This document shows, piece after piece, positions 1 to 8,175 of a stretch of DNA of 64,000 nucleotides. The notes below the pieces were generated by a model, which searched no databases, was not told the origin of the DNA, and saw nothing but the letters and a program-made list of their open reading frames with translations. The stretch is from Sphaerochaetaceae bacterium (lineage in GTDB: Bacteria > Spirochaetota > Spirochaetia > Sphaerochaetales > Sphaerochaetaceae), in assembly GCA_024405015.1 (NCBI GenBank), contig JAKSPE010000003.1:62001-126000 (forward strand). Reading direction: 5' to 3'. A program made the position numbers and the translations under genes. Positions within the stretch are counted from its first letter, which is position 1. Every line of letters starts with the position of its first letter.

Positions 1-126
1 CATTCCAAGCTTTGCCGTTTGTCTCGTAGATGTTCATGGCTGTATGATAGCATAACAAAAATATTTAGTGAATTTTTGTTGAAACTATTGACGAACCATC
101 GCGGATATACACATATATTATTATAT

Positions 127-146
127 GAGTTAGATATATTTAACTC
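127..146. promoter_or_regulatory. Inverted repeat (operator candidate) upstream of feoAB
   Basis: GAGTTA and TAACTC flank an 8-base AT centre, ending just before the ribosome binding site AAGGA (148-152). A palindrome this close to a ferrous-iron transporter gene suits a metal-sensing repressor of the DtxR or Fur type, but which protein binds is not shown. The inverted repeat is seen; its role is inferred. Confidence 0.4.
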
Positions 147-159
147 TAAGGATTTTGAA

Positions 160-2508
160 ATGACACTCAAGAACATAGAAATCGGAAAGCATGTGGTCAT
201 TACGGCCGTAGGAGGGGAAGGAGCTCTGCGACAGCACTTCCTTGACATGGGTATTATCCCGGGCGCTGAAGCTACAGTCGTCAAATTCGCTCCGCTTGGA
301 GATCCGATGGAAATCCAGATCCATGGCTATGAACTGACCTTGCGTCTGGCAGATGCCGATCAGATCCAGGTCGAGGAGATTGATGAAAGACGCAACAAGC
401 ATGAGAAGGTTTCCCATATCAGAAGCTCTGCACACCCAGGCCTTGGTGAAGAGGGTAAGTACCACAACCACGAAAACCCAAGTGAGGCACTTTCCGATGA
501 CACCGTTCTGACCTTTGCCCTTGTCGGAAACCAGAACTGTGGAAAGACCACCTTGTTCAACCAGCTCACAGGTTCCAACCAGCATGTCGGAAACTTCCCG
601 GGCGTTACCGTGGACCGCAAGGATGGCGTTATCCGTGGCCATGAGAACACGCTTGTCACCGACCTGCCTGGCATCTATTCCATGTCCCCATACAGCGCAG
701 AGGAAATCGTCTCCCGAGATTTCGTCCTCAACCAGAAGCCAAAGGCCATCATCAATATCGTTGATGCCAGCAATATCGAGCGCAATCTGTACCTGACCAT
801 GCAGCTTCTGGAGATGGGCATCCCGATGGTTCTTGCCCTTAACATGATGGATGAGGTCATCGGCAACCACGGCTCCATTGATGTCAACGGTATGGAGAGC
901 ATGCTGGGCATTCCTGTGGTGCCGATTTCAGCTTTCAAAAATGAGGGAATCAACGAGCTTGTCAGCCATGCCGTGCATATCGCCAAGTATCAGGAACGAC
1001 CTTCGATTCAGGACTATTGCAACAAAGAGGACCACGATGGTGCCATCCACCGTGCGCACCATGCCATTGAGTCCATCATCGAAGACCATGCGCTTCGTGC
1101 CCAGCTTCCTTTGCGCTTTGCCGCCAGCAAGGTCATTGAGGGCGATCATCTGATTCTGGAGCAGCTGGATCTTGACCAGAACGAAAAGGATATGCTGGAG
1201 CACATCATTGTCCAGATGGAGGCCGAAAGCGGTATGGACCGAAGTGCTGCCATTGCCGATATGCGCTTTGATTTCATTGAGCGCCTTGTGGAGCAGAATG
1301 TGGTCAAGCCTGTTGAGCAGAAGGAAAGGGTGAGATCCGAGAAGATTGACCGCATCCTGACTGGAAAGTGGACGGCCATTCCTTGCTTTATCGGTATCAT
1401 GGGTCTTGTGTTCTATCTGACCTTCAATGTCATTGGAGCCTTCTTGCAGGATCTACTGGCAAGTGGTATCGAGGCACTGTCGGCAGTGGTGGAAAACGCC
1501 ATGATTGCCGTCAACGTCAACCCTTCCATTCAGGGCCTTGTGATCAACGGTCTGTTTGATGGTGTCGGAAGTGTCTTGAGCTTCATCCCGATTGTTGTGA
1601 CGCTGTTTTTCTTCCTGTCTCTGATGGAGGACAGCGGCTACATTGCACGTGTTGCGTTCTTCATGGACAAACTTCTGCGAAAGATCGGCCTTTCAGGACG
1701 CAGCATCGTACCAATGCTCATCGGCTTTGGCTGTACCGTTCCTGCTGTCATGTCCACAAGAACGCTTCCTTCCAGCCGTGACCGAAAGATGACAATCATG
1801 CTGACACCGTTTATGAGCTGCACCGCAAAGCTTCCGATCTATGCGTTCTTTGTGCAGGCTTTCTTCCCACATCATGGTGGACTGGTCATGACAGGCCTTT
1901 ATGTGTTGGGCATCTGCACCGGAATCCTGGTGGCCTTCCTGTTCAAGAATGTGCTGTTCAAGGGAGAAGCAGTGCCGTTTGTCATGGAACTTCCGAATTA
2001 CCGCCTTCCAGGAGCAAAGAATGTTCTTCATCTTCTTTGGGAGAAGGCCAAGGACTTTCTGACCAAGGCATTCAGCGTGATTTTGGTTGCCACCATCGTG
2101 GTGTGGGTGCTTCAGACCTTTGACCTTCGATTCAGTCTTGTGGCTGACTCTTCCAAGAGCATCCTTGCCATGCTCTCAGGCCTTTTGGTTCCTCTGTTCC
2201 GACCTCTTGGACTTGGGGACTGGAGAATCATCACATCGCTGATCAGTGGCGTCATCGCAAAGGAGAGTGTGGTAAGCTCCATGCAGATTCTGTTTGCAAC
2301 TGGTATCCAGAACGTTCTGACTATCTCCGGTGCTGCAACGATGCTGGTGTTCTCCTTGCTGTATAGCCCATGTGTGGCTTCCATCGCTGCCATCCGAAGG
2401 GAACTTGGTCATAAGTGGGCCATCGGCATCGTCCTTTGGCAGTGCCTGGTCGCATGGATTGTTGCATTTGCTGTGCATCTGATCTGCATGGTGATAGGAG
2501 TGCTTTGA
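160..2508 (+). CDS. feoB: Ferrous iron transport protein, FeoA-FeoB fusion
   Basis: This is a 782-residue ferrous iron importer of the inner membrane. The first ~75 residues form a FeoA (SH3-like) domain, followed by a linker and the FeoB G domain with G1 GNQNCGKTT, G3 DLPGIY and G4 NMMD. The C-terminal half is a polytopic membrane domain with two Gate regions. FeoA is often a separate protein; here it is fused in frame. The reading frame stays open upstream to position 19, but the ATG at 160 is preceded by AAGGA and begins the FeoA homology. A small Cys-rich Feo partner follows after one base. Confidence 0.95.
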   Translation: MTLKNIEIGKHVVITAVGGEGALRQHFLDMGIIPGAEATVVKFAPLGDPMEIQIHGYELTLRLADADQIQVEEIDERRNKHEKVSHIRSSAHPGLGEEGKYHNHENPSEALSDDTVLTFALVGNQNCGKTTLFNQLTGSNQHVGNFPGVTVDRKDGVIRGHENTLVTDLPGIYSMSPYSAEEIVSRDFVLNQKPKAIINIVDASNIERNLYLTMQLLEMGIPMVLALNMMDEVIGNHGSIDVNGMESMLGIPVVPISAFKNEGINELVSHAVHIAKYQERPSIQDYCNKEDHDGAIHRAHHAIESIIEDHALRAQLPLRFAASKVIEGDHLILEQLDLDQNEKDMLEHIIVQMEAESGMDRSAAIADMRFDFIERLVEQNVVKPVEQKERVRSEKIDRILTGKWTAIPCFIGIMGLVFYLTFNVIGAFLQDLLASGIEALSAVVENAMIAVNVNPSIQGLVINGLFDGVGSVLSFIPIVVTLFFFLSLMEDSGYIARVAFFMDKLLRKIGLSGRSIVPMLIGFGCTVPAVMSTRTLPSSRDRKMTIMLTPFMSCTAKLPIYAFFVQAFFPHHGGLVMTGLYVLGICTGILVAFLFKNVLFKGEAVPFVMELPNYRLPGAKNVLHLLWEKAKDFLTKAFSVILVATIVVWVLQTFDLRFSLVADSSKSILAMLSGLLVPLFRPLGLGDWRIITSLISGVIAKESVVSSMQILFATGIQNVLTISGAATMLVFSLLYSPCVASIAAIRRELGHKWAIGIVLWQCLVAWIVAFAVHLICMVIGVL

Positions 2509-2509
2509 T

Positions 2510-2659
2510 ATGAATATCTACAGTTTCATTGTTTTGGCTTTGGTGATTCTTGCTTTCGGTGGTGCCATTGCAAGTATTGTCATCCGTAAGCGAAAGGGCA
2601 AGGGCTGCTGCTCCTGCGGCTGTAGTGGTTGTACCATGAACTGCTCAAAACGAAAATGA
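2510..2659 (+). CDS. FeoB-associated Cys-rich membrane protein
   Basis: A 49-residue protein starts one base after the feoB stop. It has one N-terminal membrane helix (about residues 4-24), a basic KRKGKG turn and a C-terminal cluster CCSCGCSGC with one more Cys downstream. This is the usual layout of the FeoB-associated Cys-rich family, thought to assist iron handling at the cytoplasmic face of FeoB. The length, position and Cys cluster make the family call good; the molecular role is not established. Confidence 0.88.
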   Translation: MNIYSFIVLALVILAFGGAIASIVIRKRKGKGCCSCGCSGCTMNCSKRK

Positions 2660-2698
2660 TGGTTGACAGAGGCTTTCTTGTGAATCAGAATCCAAGTT

Positions 2699-3004
2699 AT
2701 GGAAAAAGAAGACAAGAAACAGGATTTTGAAGATTTCATTACCGCGCTCGATGCGATGAATGAACTGGCAGAGGCATTTTGGGCTCAGGATGAACCGATG
2801 CGAGCATGCCTTACCGAGGCTCAGATCTATGAGAGTTCCAAGAAGGTCCTCGGTCCGACCCATCCAGGAACTTTGAATGCCATGCACAATTATGCCTTGG
2901 GTCTTGCCAAGACAGGTCATGACAAGGAGGCTGCTGATATATTGGAGCAGTACCTGGACATTACCGCAAAACTGGAAGACGAAAAGAAACAGCCGGAAGC
3001 TTGA
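2699..3004 (+). CDS. Small tetratricopeptide-repeat protein
   Basis: A 101-residue soluble protein with no signal peptide. Residues ~12-85 make about two TPR-like helical hairpins of the kinesin-light-chain type, with the typical segment LGPTHPGTLNAMHNYALGL followed by GHDKEAADILEQYL. TPR proteins act as protein-binding adaptors; the partner is unknown. It lies 39 bases after the Feo Cys-rich gene on the same strand and probably shares its transcript. The ATG at 2699 has a weak ribosome site, and a stop codon 18 bases upstream excludes a longer form. Confidence 0.65.
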   Translation: MEKEDKKQDFEDFITALDAMNELAEAFWAQDEPMRACLTEAQIYESSKKVLGPTHPGTLNAMHNYALGLAKTGHDKEAADILEQYLDITAKLEDEKKQPEA

Positions 3005-3017
3005 TGCTCCGGCTGTT
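2990..3017. terminator. Bidirectional intrinsic terminator
   Basis: CAGCCGGAAGC and GCTCCGGCTG form a stem with one bulge around a 5-base loop, overlapping the end of the TPR gene. On the minus strand the stem is followed by TTTCTTTTC, so it serves the leftward genes best. Confidence 0.7.
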
Positions 3018-3021
3018 GCAT

Positions 3022-3297
3022 TTATAGGAGAAGTGCTCCCACCATAATCACAAGTGCTACGGCAAGGACGATGGCACATACCGTAACGACCCTGTCTGCA
3101 GGGGTCTGGATCTGGTCTTTGCGATCCTGCCTTGATGCGATAATGTTGCACACGTTGCCGAAATTGATCAGTGCCAAACCATAGCCCAGAAGATTGTCGC
3201 TGTGACCGTTTCGCATGTTCATCCCCAAAAGGACGATTCCCGCTAAAGCAAAAAGAACTGCAAAGATGCGAAGAATGATGGATGACTTTTTGTTCAT
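3022..3297 (-). CDS. Small two-helix membrane protein, unknown function
   Basis: A 91-residue protein with two predicted membrane helices (about residues 8-25 and 70-90) joined by a polar segment rich in Asp, Arg and Gln. No family is recognised. The ATG at 3297 is preceded by AAGGAG, which excludes the longer open frame upstream. It is the last gene of the leftward PadR-DUF2812 operon, 10 bases after the DUF2812 gene, so it is probably controlled by that PadR regulator. Confidence 0.65.
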   Translation of the reverse strand: MNKKSSIILRIFAVLFALAGIVLLGMNMRNGHSDNLLGYGLALINFGNVCNIIASRQDRKDQIQTPADRVVTVCAIVLAVALVIMVGALLL

Positions 3298-3307
3298 TGG
3301 TTTCTCC

Positions 3308-3814
3308 TTACTCGTGAATTTCACGTTCTTCTTCCAAGGCTTCGATCTTGGCATGGATACGACCAAGTCCATAGGTCAGGAGGGAAGCGAATGCGATGTT
3401 GAACCAACCAAAATGGGTGGCATTGAAGGAATTGCCGATTCCGACCGCAAAATTCATGAATGTCAGAACGGAAAGCAACTTTGCGATTCTCTTGAGATGC
3501 CCGATCTTGGAATCAATATCGGAGAACAGGTCAAATGTTCCCAATTCTGACGCTCTTCGGAAGTAGAGGGACTTGGTCACTTTTCCAATGTACTCAGCTC
3601 CGGTATCTTCCAGGAATGCGATGTAGTTCTCATCATAGTCATGCATCTCGCAGCGGACGATATACTGGGAAGGCTCTGTCTTTTCAAAATGATAGGTGAT
3701 GAAGTGTACACTCTTGAGTGCCCAACCGTTTGCGGCCATCTCGTTGAGCCATTTCTCTTCCTTGTCGATATTCCAGATCCAAATCCATTTTCTCTCTGTT
3801 CTCATCTCAGCCAT
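3308..3814 (-). CDS. DUF2812 family membrane protein
   Basis: A 168-residue protein. The N-terminal half has the DUF2812 pattern of Trp-rich IWNIDKEEKWLNEMAANGW followed by a beta-rich stretch; the C-terminal half has two membrane helices (about residues 110-150). DUF2812 proteins are commonly coded beside PadR-type regulators, as here; their function is unknown. The start is the ATG at 3814, behind AGGAGG, giving an 8-base overlap with padR and suggesting translational coupling. A GTG at 3823 lies inside the ribosome site and is unlikely. Confidence 0.8.
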   Translation of the reverse strand: MAEMRTERKWIWIWNIDKEEKWLNEMAANGWALKSVHFITYHFEKTEPSQYIVRCEMHDYDENYIAFLEDTGAEYIGKVTKSLYFRRASELGTFDLFSDIDSKIGHLKRIAKLLSVLTFMNFAVGIGNSFNATHFGWFNIAFASLLTYGLGRIHAKIEALEEEREIHE

Positions 3815-4130
3815 TGTTGTCACCTCCTATGATCATATCTCCGTTTTTCACAAGCTCTCGCAGTCGTTCAATCTCTGTCACAAGGATCTTGATGCCCTTA
3901 TCTGTCAGCTTGTATTCCTTCTTGCGACTTCCTTCCTCTACTGGAAGCATCTGTATCCAACCTTTCTCTGTCATGCTTGTCAGTGCGCCGTAAAGGGTTC
4001 CCGCTGCAAGTCTGACCCTTCCACTGGAAAGCCTTTCCACTTCCTGCATGATGCCGTATCCGTGCTGTGGCCTGTAGAGGGCCAGCAGAATGTAGTAGGT
4101 TGATTCCGTCAATGCCAGTAACTCTGCCAT
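3807..4130 (-). CDS. PadR family transcriptional regulator
   Basis: A 107-residue winged-helix repressor. The body LTESTYYILLALYRPQHGYGIMQEV, the wing-region RLAAGTLYGALTSM and the segment EEGSRKKEYKLTDKG are typical of short PadR proteins, which lack a long C-terminal dimerisation arm. It heads a three-gene leftward operon with a DUF2812 protein and a small membrane protein. The promoter region contains four copies of a CGATATA element (see 4161-4216), consistent with autoregulation. The ATG at 4130 follows GGAG and is preferred to a TTG 12 bases upstream. Confidence 0.9.
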   Translation of the reverse strand: MAELLALTESTYYILLALYRPQHGYGIMQEVERLSSGRVRLAAGTLYGALTSMTEKGWIQMLPVEEGSRKKEYKLTDKGIKILVTEIERLRELVKNGDMIIGGDNNG

Positions 4131-4160
4131 GGTAATCTCCAATCGATTTCATTTCGGACT

Positions 4161-4216
4161 CCGATATAACGGCTTCCGATATATCGTGGCTTTAATATAT
4201 CGGCGTGCGATATAAT
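4161..4216. promoter_or_regulatory. Four CGATATA operator repeats of the padR operon
   Basis: CCGATATA (4161-4168), the palindrome CGATATATCG (4177-4186), ATATATCGG (4195-4203) and GCGATATA (4207-4214) lie at roughly 16-, 18- and 12-base steps. They cover the -10 and spacer of the leftward promoter, as expected for PadR repression. The repeats are seen; the binding is inferred. Confidence 0.55.
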
Positions 4217-4222
4217 TGTCAA
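4194..4222 (-). promoter_or_regulatory. Promoter of padR operon
   Basis: On the minus strand TTGACA (4217-4222) and TATATT (4194-4199) are separated by 17 bases, a near-perfect sigma-70 promoter. It leaves a leader of about 55 bases before padR. Confidence 0.7.
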
Positions 4223-4300
4223 CACATTTTCGGAAAAAAGGTGACAAAAAGAATTGTTAAGTAGTTTGTTTAGTATTATGATAACAGTGGAGAGTCAAAC

Positions 4301-5164
4301 GTGCACGAAGTCGAAGCCAAGACCATACTATCTGCTCGCAATGGAATGAACATTTACCGTGGATGTACCCACGGCTGCATCTATTGTGACACTAGAAGCC
4401 GTTGCTACGGCTTTGACCATGTGTTTGAGGATATCGAGGTAAAGACCAATGCACCGCAGCTGTTGGAGAAGGCCCTCAAGTCTAAACGCAAGAAGTGCAT
4501 GATTGGAACCGGCTCCATGTGTGATCCCTACATTCCGCTTGAGATTGACCAAAAGCTCATGCGCCGCTGTCTTCAGATCATCGACCGTCTGGGATTTGGT
4601 GCCACAGTGATCACCAAGTCCGACAGAATCCTTCGGGATGTGGACCTTCTGCAGTCCATCAACCGTAAAGCAAAAGCTGTGGTGCAGATGACACTGACCA
4701 CCTATGACGATGAGCTTTGCAAAGTGGTGGAGCCAAACGTGTGTGTCACCTCAAAGCGCTTTGAGGTTCTGATGAAGATGAAGGAACTTGGTATTCCGAC
4801 GGTGGTATGGCTAAGTCCGATTCTTCCTTTCATCAATGATACCGAGGAGAATATCCGCGGAATCCTGGACCTGTGCATCAAAGCTGAAGTGAAGGGGATC
4901 ATCTGTTTTGGCATGGGCCTGACGCTTCGTGACGGAAACCGGGAATACTTCTATGCTGCCTTGGATCAACACTTTCCAGGGCTTAAGGATCGCTATGAGC
5001 GGACCTACAAAATGGATTATGAGATTCCCAGCATGAGAAGCGGTCGCCTCATGAAAATCTTCCTTGAGACATGTCGTGCACACAACATCCTCTGCACTCC
5101 AGATGACTGTTTTCAGTATCTGAATGAGTTCCCGTATCGGGAGGAGCAACCGAGTCTGTTCTAG
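4301..5164 (+). CDS. SPL-family radical SAM protein
   Basis: A 287-residue radical SAM protein with the cluster motif C22-x3-C26-x2-C29 in RGCTHGCIYCD. It resembles the spore-photoproduct-lyase-like branch that in many non-sporulating bacteria is annotated as an SPL family radical SAM protein; the substrate is unknown. The start is GTG, 9 bases after GGAGAG, and the Cys motif begins normally about 20 residues in. It stands alone, divergent from the padR operon. DNA repair is one possible role but cannot be concluded from the sequence. Confidence 0.8.
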   Translation: MHEVEAKTILSARNGMNIYRGCTHGCIYCDTRSRCYGFDHVFEDIEVKTNAPQLLEKALKSKRKKCMIGTGSMCDPYIPLEIDQKLMRRCLQIIDRLGFGATVITKSDRILRDVDLLQSINRKAKAVVQMTLTTYDDELCKVVEPNVCVTSKRFEVLMKMKELGIPTVVWLSPILPFINDTEENIRGILDLCIKAEVKGIICFGMGLTLRDGNREYFYAALDQHFPGLKDRYERTYKMDYEIPSMRSGRLMKIFLETCRAHNILCTPDDCFQYLNEFPYREEQPSLF

Positions 5165-5185
5165 AATCCCATAAAATGCTAGTCT

Positions 5186-5602
5186 ATGGGTATGGATAAG
5201 AAAGAACTCTTAAGAACAATCAAGTTCACTTTGTTTTCAATTTCCGCTGGAGTCATCGAAATTGTTTCCTTCACACTGTTGAACGAACTTCTGAACCTGC
5301 CATACTGGCCATGCTACCTCATTGCCCTGGTGCTGTCCGTTCTCTGGAACTTCACACTTAACAGAAAGTATACCTTCCAGTCTGCCAACAACGTGCCAGT
5401 TGCCATGCTCAAGGTCTTTGGTTACTACTGTGTGTTCACACCGGTTTCAACACTTCTTGGCAACTATCTTGCTGAGACACTTCTTTGGAACGAGTACATC
5501 GTCACCATTTTGAACATGATTCTGAACTTCGTCACCGAATACCTGTTTGACCGTTTTGTGGTATTCCGCGATTCCATTGACACAAACGTCAAGGAGAAGT
5601 GA
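5186..5602 (+). CDS. GtrA-like membrane protein
   Basis: A 138-residue protein with four membrane helices in two hairpins (about residues 14-32, 38-55, 78-96 and 104-122). The segments WNFTLNRKYTFQ after helix 2 and EYLFDRFVVF after helix 4 are hallmarks of the GtrA family. Members help move lipid-linked sugars or teichoic-acid precursors across the inner membrane, often beside a glycosyltransferase. None is adjacent here; cutC follows after one base. An alternative start is the ATG at 5192. Confidence 0.85.
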   Translation: MGMDKKELLRTIKFTLFSISAGVIEIVSFTLLNELLNLPYWPCYLIALVLSVLWNFTLNRKYTFQSANNVPVAMLKVFGYYCVFTPVSTLLGNYLAETLLWNEYIVTILNMILNFVTEYLFDRFVVFRDSIDTNVKEK

Positions 5603-5603
5603 C

Positions 5604-6347
5604 ATGGCTAGACCTATCATTGAAATCTGTCTGGAATCTGCAACCTCCGTTTTGAGGGCACAGCAGGGTGGCGCCGATCGTGTGGAACTTTGCAGTGACC
5701 TGTTCGAAGGCGGCTGCACACCATCCATCGGAACCTTTCGGGTTGCCAAGAAACTCTCCAGTCTTCCCATCAACGTGATGATCCGTCCTCGCGGCGGTGA
5801 TTTCTGTTACAGCGATGATGAGTTTGCAGTGATGCTCGAGGATATCAAGGCCTTCAAGGCAGAGGGTGCCAATGCCATTGTCTTTGGCATCCTTACACCA
5901 GAAGGTGACATTGACATGGAGCGAAGCAAAAAGGTCATTGAGGCGGCAAGACCTATGGAGGTGACTTTTCATCGCGCCTTTGATATGACGCGTGATGCTT
6001 TTGATTCCTTGGAGAAACTGATTGAACTCGGTGTTGACCGAGTACTGACCAGCGGTCAGGAGGCAACAGTGCCAGAAGGTGCTGACCTTTTGGCTGAACT
6101 AGTGAAAAAAGCAGGGGACCGCATCATTGTCATGCCAGGCTGTGGCATCACCGAAAGGAACTTTGAGAAGATGCAGCGCCTCATTGGCGCTAAGGAATAT
6201 CACGTGTTCCTTCCTGCCGAGGAAAGTTCTCGCATGAAGTACCATCCCGATCATATCTACATGGGTGGTCTTCTGCGACAAAGCGAGTTCACACTGACGC
6301 AGACCGATGCGGGAAGGGTCTCCCACATTGTGAACATGGCCAAATGA
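5604..6347 (+). CDS. cutC: CutC family protein
   Basis: A 247-residue TIM-barrel protein of the CutC family, matching the usual length. The hallmark start is IEICLESATSVLRAQQGGADRVELC, followed by IRPRGGDFCYSDDE and VTFHRAFDMTRD. CutC was first linked to copper homeostasis, but its biochemical role remains unclear. The ATG at 5604 follows AAGGAG and lies one base after gtrA, so the two are probably cotranscribed. A terminator follows. Confidence 0.93.
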   Translation: MARPIIEICLESATSVLRAQQGGADRVELCSDLFEGGCTPSIGTFRVAKKLSSLPINVMIRPRGGDFCYSDDEFAVMLEDIKAFKAEGANAIVFGILTPEGDIDMERSKKVIEAARPMEVTFHRAFDMTRDAFDSLEKLIELGVDRVLTSGQEATVPEGADLLAELVKKAGDRIIVMPGCGITERNFEKMQRLIGAKEYHVFLPAEESSRMKYHPDHIYMGGLLRQSEFTLTQTDAGRVSHIVNMAK

Positions 6348-6353
6348 AAACAG

Positions 6354-6380
6354 AGGCTGCCGTTTGAATCGGCAGCCTTC
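6354..6380. terminator. Intrinsic terminator after cutC
   Basis: AGGCTGCCG and CGGCAGCCT pair perfectly around TTTGAAT, followed by TTCTCTTT. It sits between convergent transcripts and probably serves both. Confidence 0.75.
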
Positions 6381-6398
6381 TCTTTGTGACAATGTTGT

Positions 6399-6830
6399 TC
6401 AGATGTTTCTGATCTCGCTCTGATCCACCATGCGGATGAAAGCTTTTGCTAAAACCTCTTCTGTCTTTGGAATGTCGGTGGTTCGGATAATCATGTAGGC
6501 CTGATTGGCTTTTCGGCCTGTGAAGCCATACATGTACTCCAGATTTCGCTTGTTGTCTGCGAGAATCGTAAGAATATGGTTCAGACTACCTGGTGCATCC
6601 GGAATCTCAACGGCGATGACTGGGTTTACCTTGACCAGAAAGTCATTGGCCTCAAGAACCTTCTTTGTGGCCTCTACATCATCCACGATGATTCTTGCAA
6701 TGCCGAAATCGCTTGTGTCAGCAAGGGAGATGGCCCTGAGACTGATATCGCTCTGGGCAAGGGTCTGGGTGAGTCTTGAGAGTGCCTCTGGCTTGTTCTC
6801 CAGGAAAATTGAAATCTGCTGTACTGTCAT
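6399..6830 (-). CDS. Tandem ACT-domain protein
   Basis: A 143-residue protein made of two ACT domains (about residues 3-65 and 68-138) with motifs NKPEALSRLTQTLA and DAPGSLNHILTIL, each the ligand-binding turn of an ACT fold. ACT domains usually bind amino acids and act in allosteric control. Such proteins are often coded next to phenylacetate-CoA ligase-like genes in anaerobes, as here. AAGGAGG lies 6 bases before the ATG at 6830; an ATG at 6836 touches the ribosome site and is unlikely. Confidence 0.88.
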   Translation of the reverse strand: MTVQQISIFLENKPEALSRLTQTLAQSDISLRAISLADTSDFGIARIIVDDVEATKKVLEANDFLVKVNPVIAVEIPDAPGSLNHILTILADNKRNLEYMYGFTGRKANQAYMIIRTTDIPKTEEVLAKAFIRMVDQSEIRNI

Positions 6831-6844
6831 ATGCATCCTCCTTG

Positions 6845-8158
6845 TCAGTCATGAAGCTTTCTTGTGTCGATGACGCGTTTTGCCTTTCCTTCCGATCGGG
6901 CAATTGTTTTTGGTGCAACCAAAGTTACCTTTGCCTTGACCTGAAGGATGTTCAGAAGTGCGTTCTGGAGTTTCTTCTCCTCTTTCTCGATTTCCGAGAC
7001 TACGTCACTGAACTTCTCAGGAACCATCTCCACCTTGATCTCGAATGTGTCCGTGTTGTTCTCCCTGCCGACGATGATCTGGTAGTTTGCCTGATAGCCG
7101 TTCTGAAGCAGTACGCCTTCAATCTGGCTTGGGAATACATTGACACCACGGATAATCAGCATATCATCCGTTCTACCCATAGGCTTTGTCATGCGGACGA
7201 ATGTTCTGCCACAGGCACATTTCTCTCGTGTCAGAACGCCGATGTCCTTTGTTCGGAAGCGCATGAGAGGGAAGGCTCTCTTGGTGATTGCGGTAAAGAC
7301 CAGCTCTCCCTTGGAACCTTCTGGAAGTCGCTTTCCGGTTTCTGGGTCAATGGTCTCGACAATGAAATGGTCCTCGTTCACATGCATGCCTTTCTGCTCT
7401 GCACATTCATAGGAGACACCAGGTCCAAGGACCTCGGTCAAACCATAGATGTCATAAGCCTTGATTCCTAGAGACTTCTCAATGTCTCGTCTCATTTCCT
7501 CTGTCCATGGCTCAGCACCGAAGATGCCTGCCTTGAGGCAGATGTCATCTGGAGTAAGGCCCATGTCATGAAGTGCCTCTCCCAGGTATGCGGCATAGGA
7601 AGGGGTGCAGGCGAGAACGGTAGAACGTAGGTCCTTCATGAATGTGATCTGTCTCTGTGTGTTTCCCGAAGAGATCGGAATCACCTGACATCCAAGCTTT
7701 GTGGCACCGCCATGTAAGCCGAAGCCTCCAGTGAAGAGTCCGTAACCATAGGCAACCTGAACAATGTCGTTCTCATCTGCACCAACGGCCACAAGCTGTC
7801 GTGCTGCGCAGTCGTCCCAGATGTCAAGATCTTCCTTTGTGTATCCGACGACAATCTGCTTTCCTGTGGTTCCGGAGCTTGCATGGATTCTGACGACTTT
7901 CTCTTTTGGTACGGCAAAAAGGCCATACGGGTAGGTGGCTCTCAGGTCGTCCTTGCAGGTGAATGGAATCTTGTCCAAATCCTCCAGTCCCTTGATGTCA
8001 TCTGGAGTGACACCTGCCTCCTCACAGCGTTTTCTATAGTATTCCACATTCTCATAGACATGTCGGAATGTTTCTGCAAGGCGCTTTCCCTGAAGCTCCT
8101 TGAGCTGCTCATAATCCATGCATTCATATTCTGGCTGATAGTATTTTAATCTCCCCAT
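6845..8158 (-). CDS. paaK: Phenylacetate-CoA ligase family enzyme
   Basis: A 437-residue cytoplasmic AMP-forming CoA ligase. Near residue 95, HASSGTTGKQIVVGYT is the P-loop-like ATP motif; DIYGLTEVLGPGVSYEC and RTKDIGVLTREKCACGR are further family motifs, and the C-terminal lid ends with a conserved basic tail. It would activate phenylacetate or another aryl acid with ATP and CoA. In gut anaerobes such ligases often take part in aromatic amino acid fermentation. It sits in an operon with an ACT protein and a hot-dog thioesterase, suggesting matched CoA loading and release. The true substrate is not known. Confidence 0.92.
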   Translation of the reverse strand: MGRLKYYQPEYECMDYEQLKELQGKRLAETFRHVYENVEYYRKRCEEAGVTPDDIKGLEDLDKIPFTCKDDLRATYPYGLFAVPKEKVVRIHASSGTTGKQIVVGYTKEDLDIWDDCAARQLVAVGADENDIVQVAYGYGLFTGGFGLHGGATKLGCQVIPISSGNTQRQITFMKDLRSTVLACTPSYAAYLGEALHDMGLTPDDICLKAGIFGAEPWTEEMRRDIEKSLGIKAYDIYGLTEVLGPGVSYECAEQKGMHVNEDHFIVETIDPETGKRLPEGSKGELVFTAITKRAFPLMRFRTKDIGVLTREKCACGRTFVRMTKPMGRTDDMLIIRGVNVFPSQIEGVLLQNGYQANYQIIVGRENNTDTFEIKVEMVPEKFSDVVSEIEKEEKKLQNALLNILQVKAKVTLVAPKTIARSEGKAKRVIDTRKLHD

Positions 8159-8175
8159 TTGTATTCTCCCTTATT

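Noticed and set aside
19-159. N-terminal extension of FeoAB
   Set aside because: The upstream 47 codons are open but contain promoter-like AT-rich sequence and the operator palindrome, and the FeoA domain begins at the ATG with a ribosome site.
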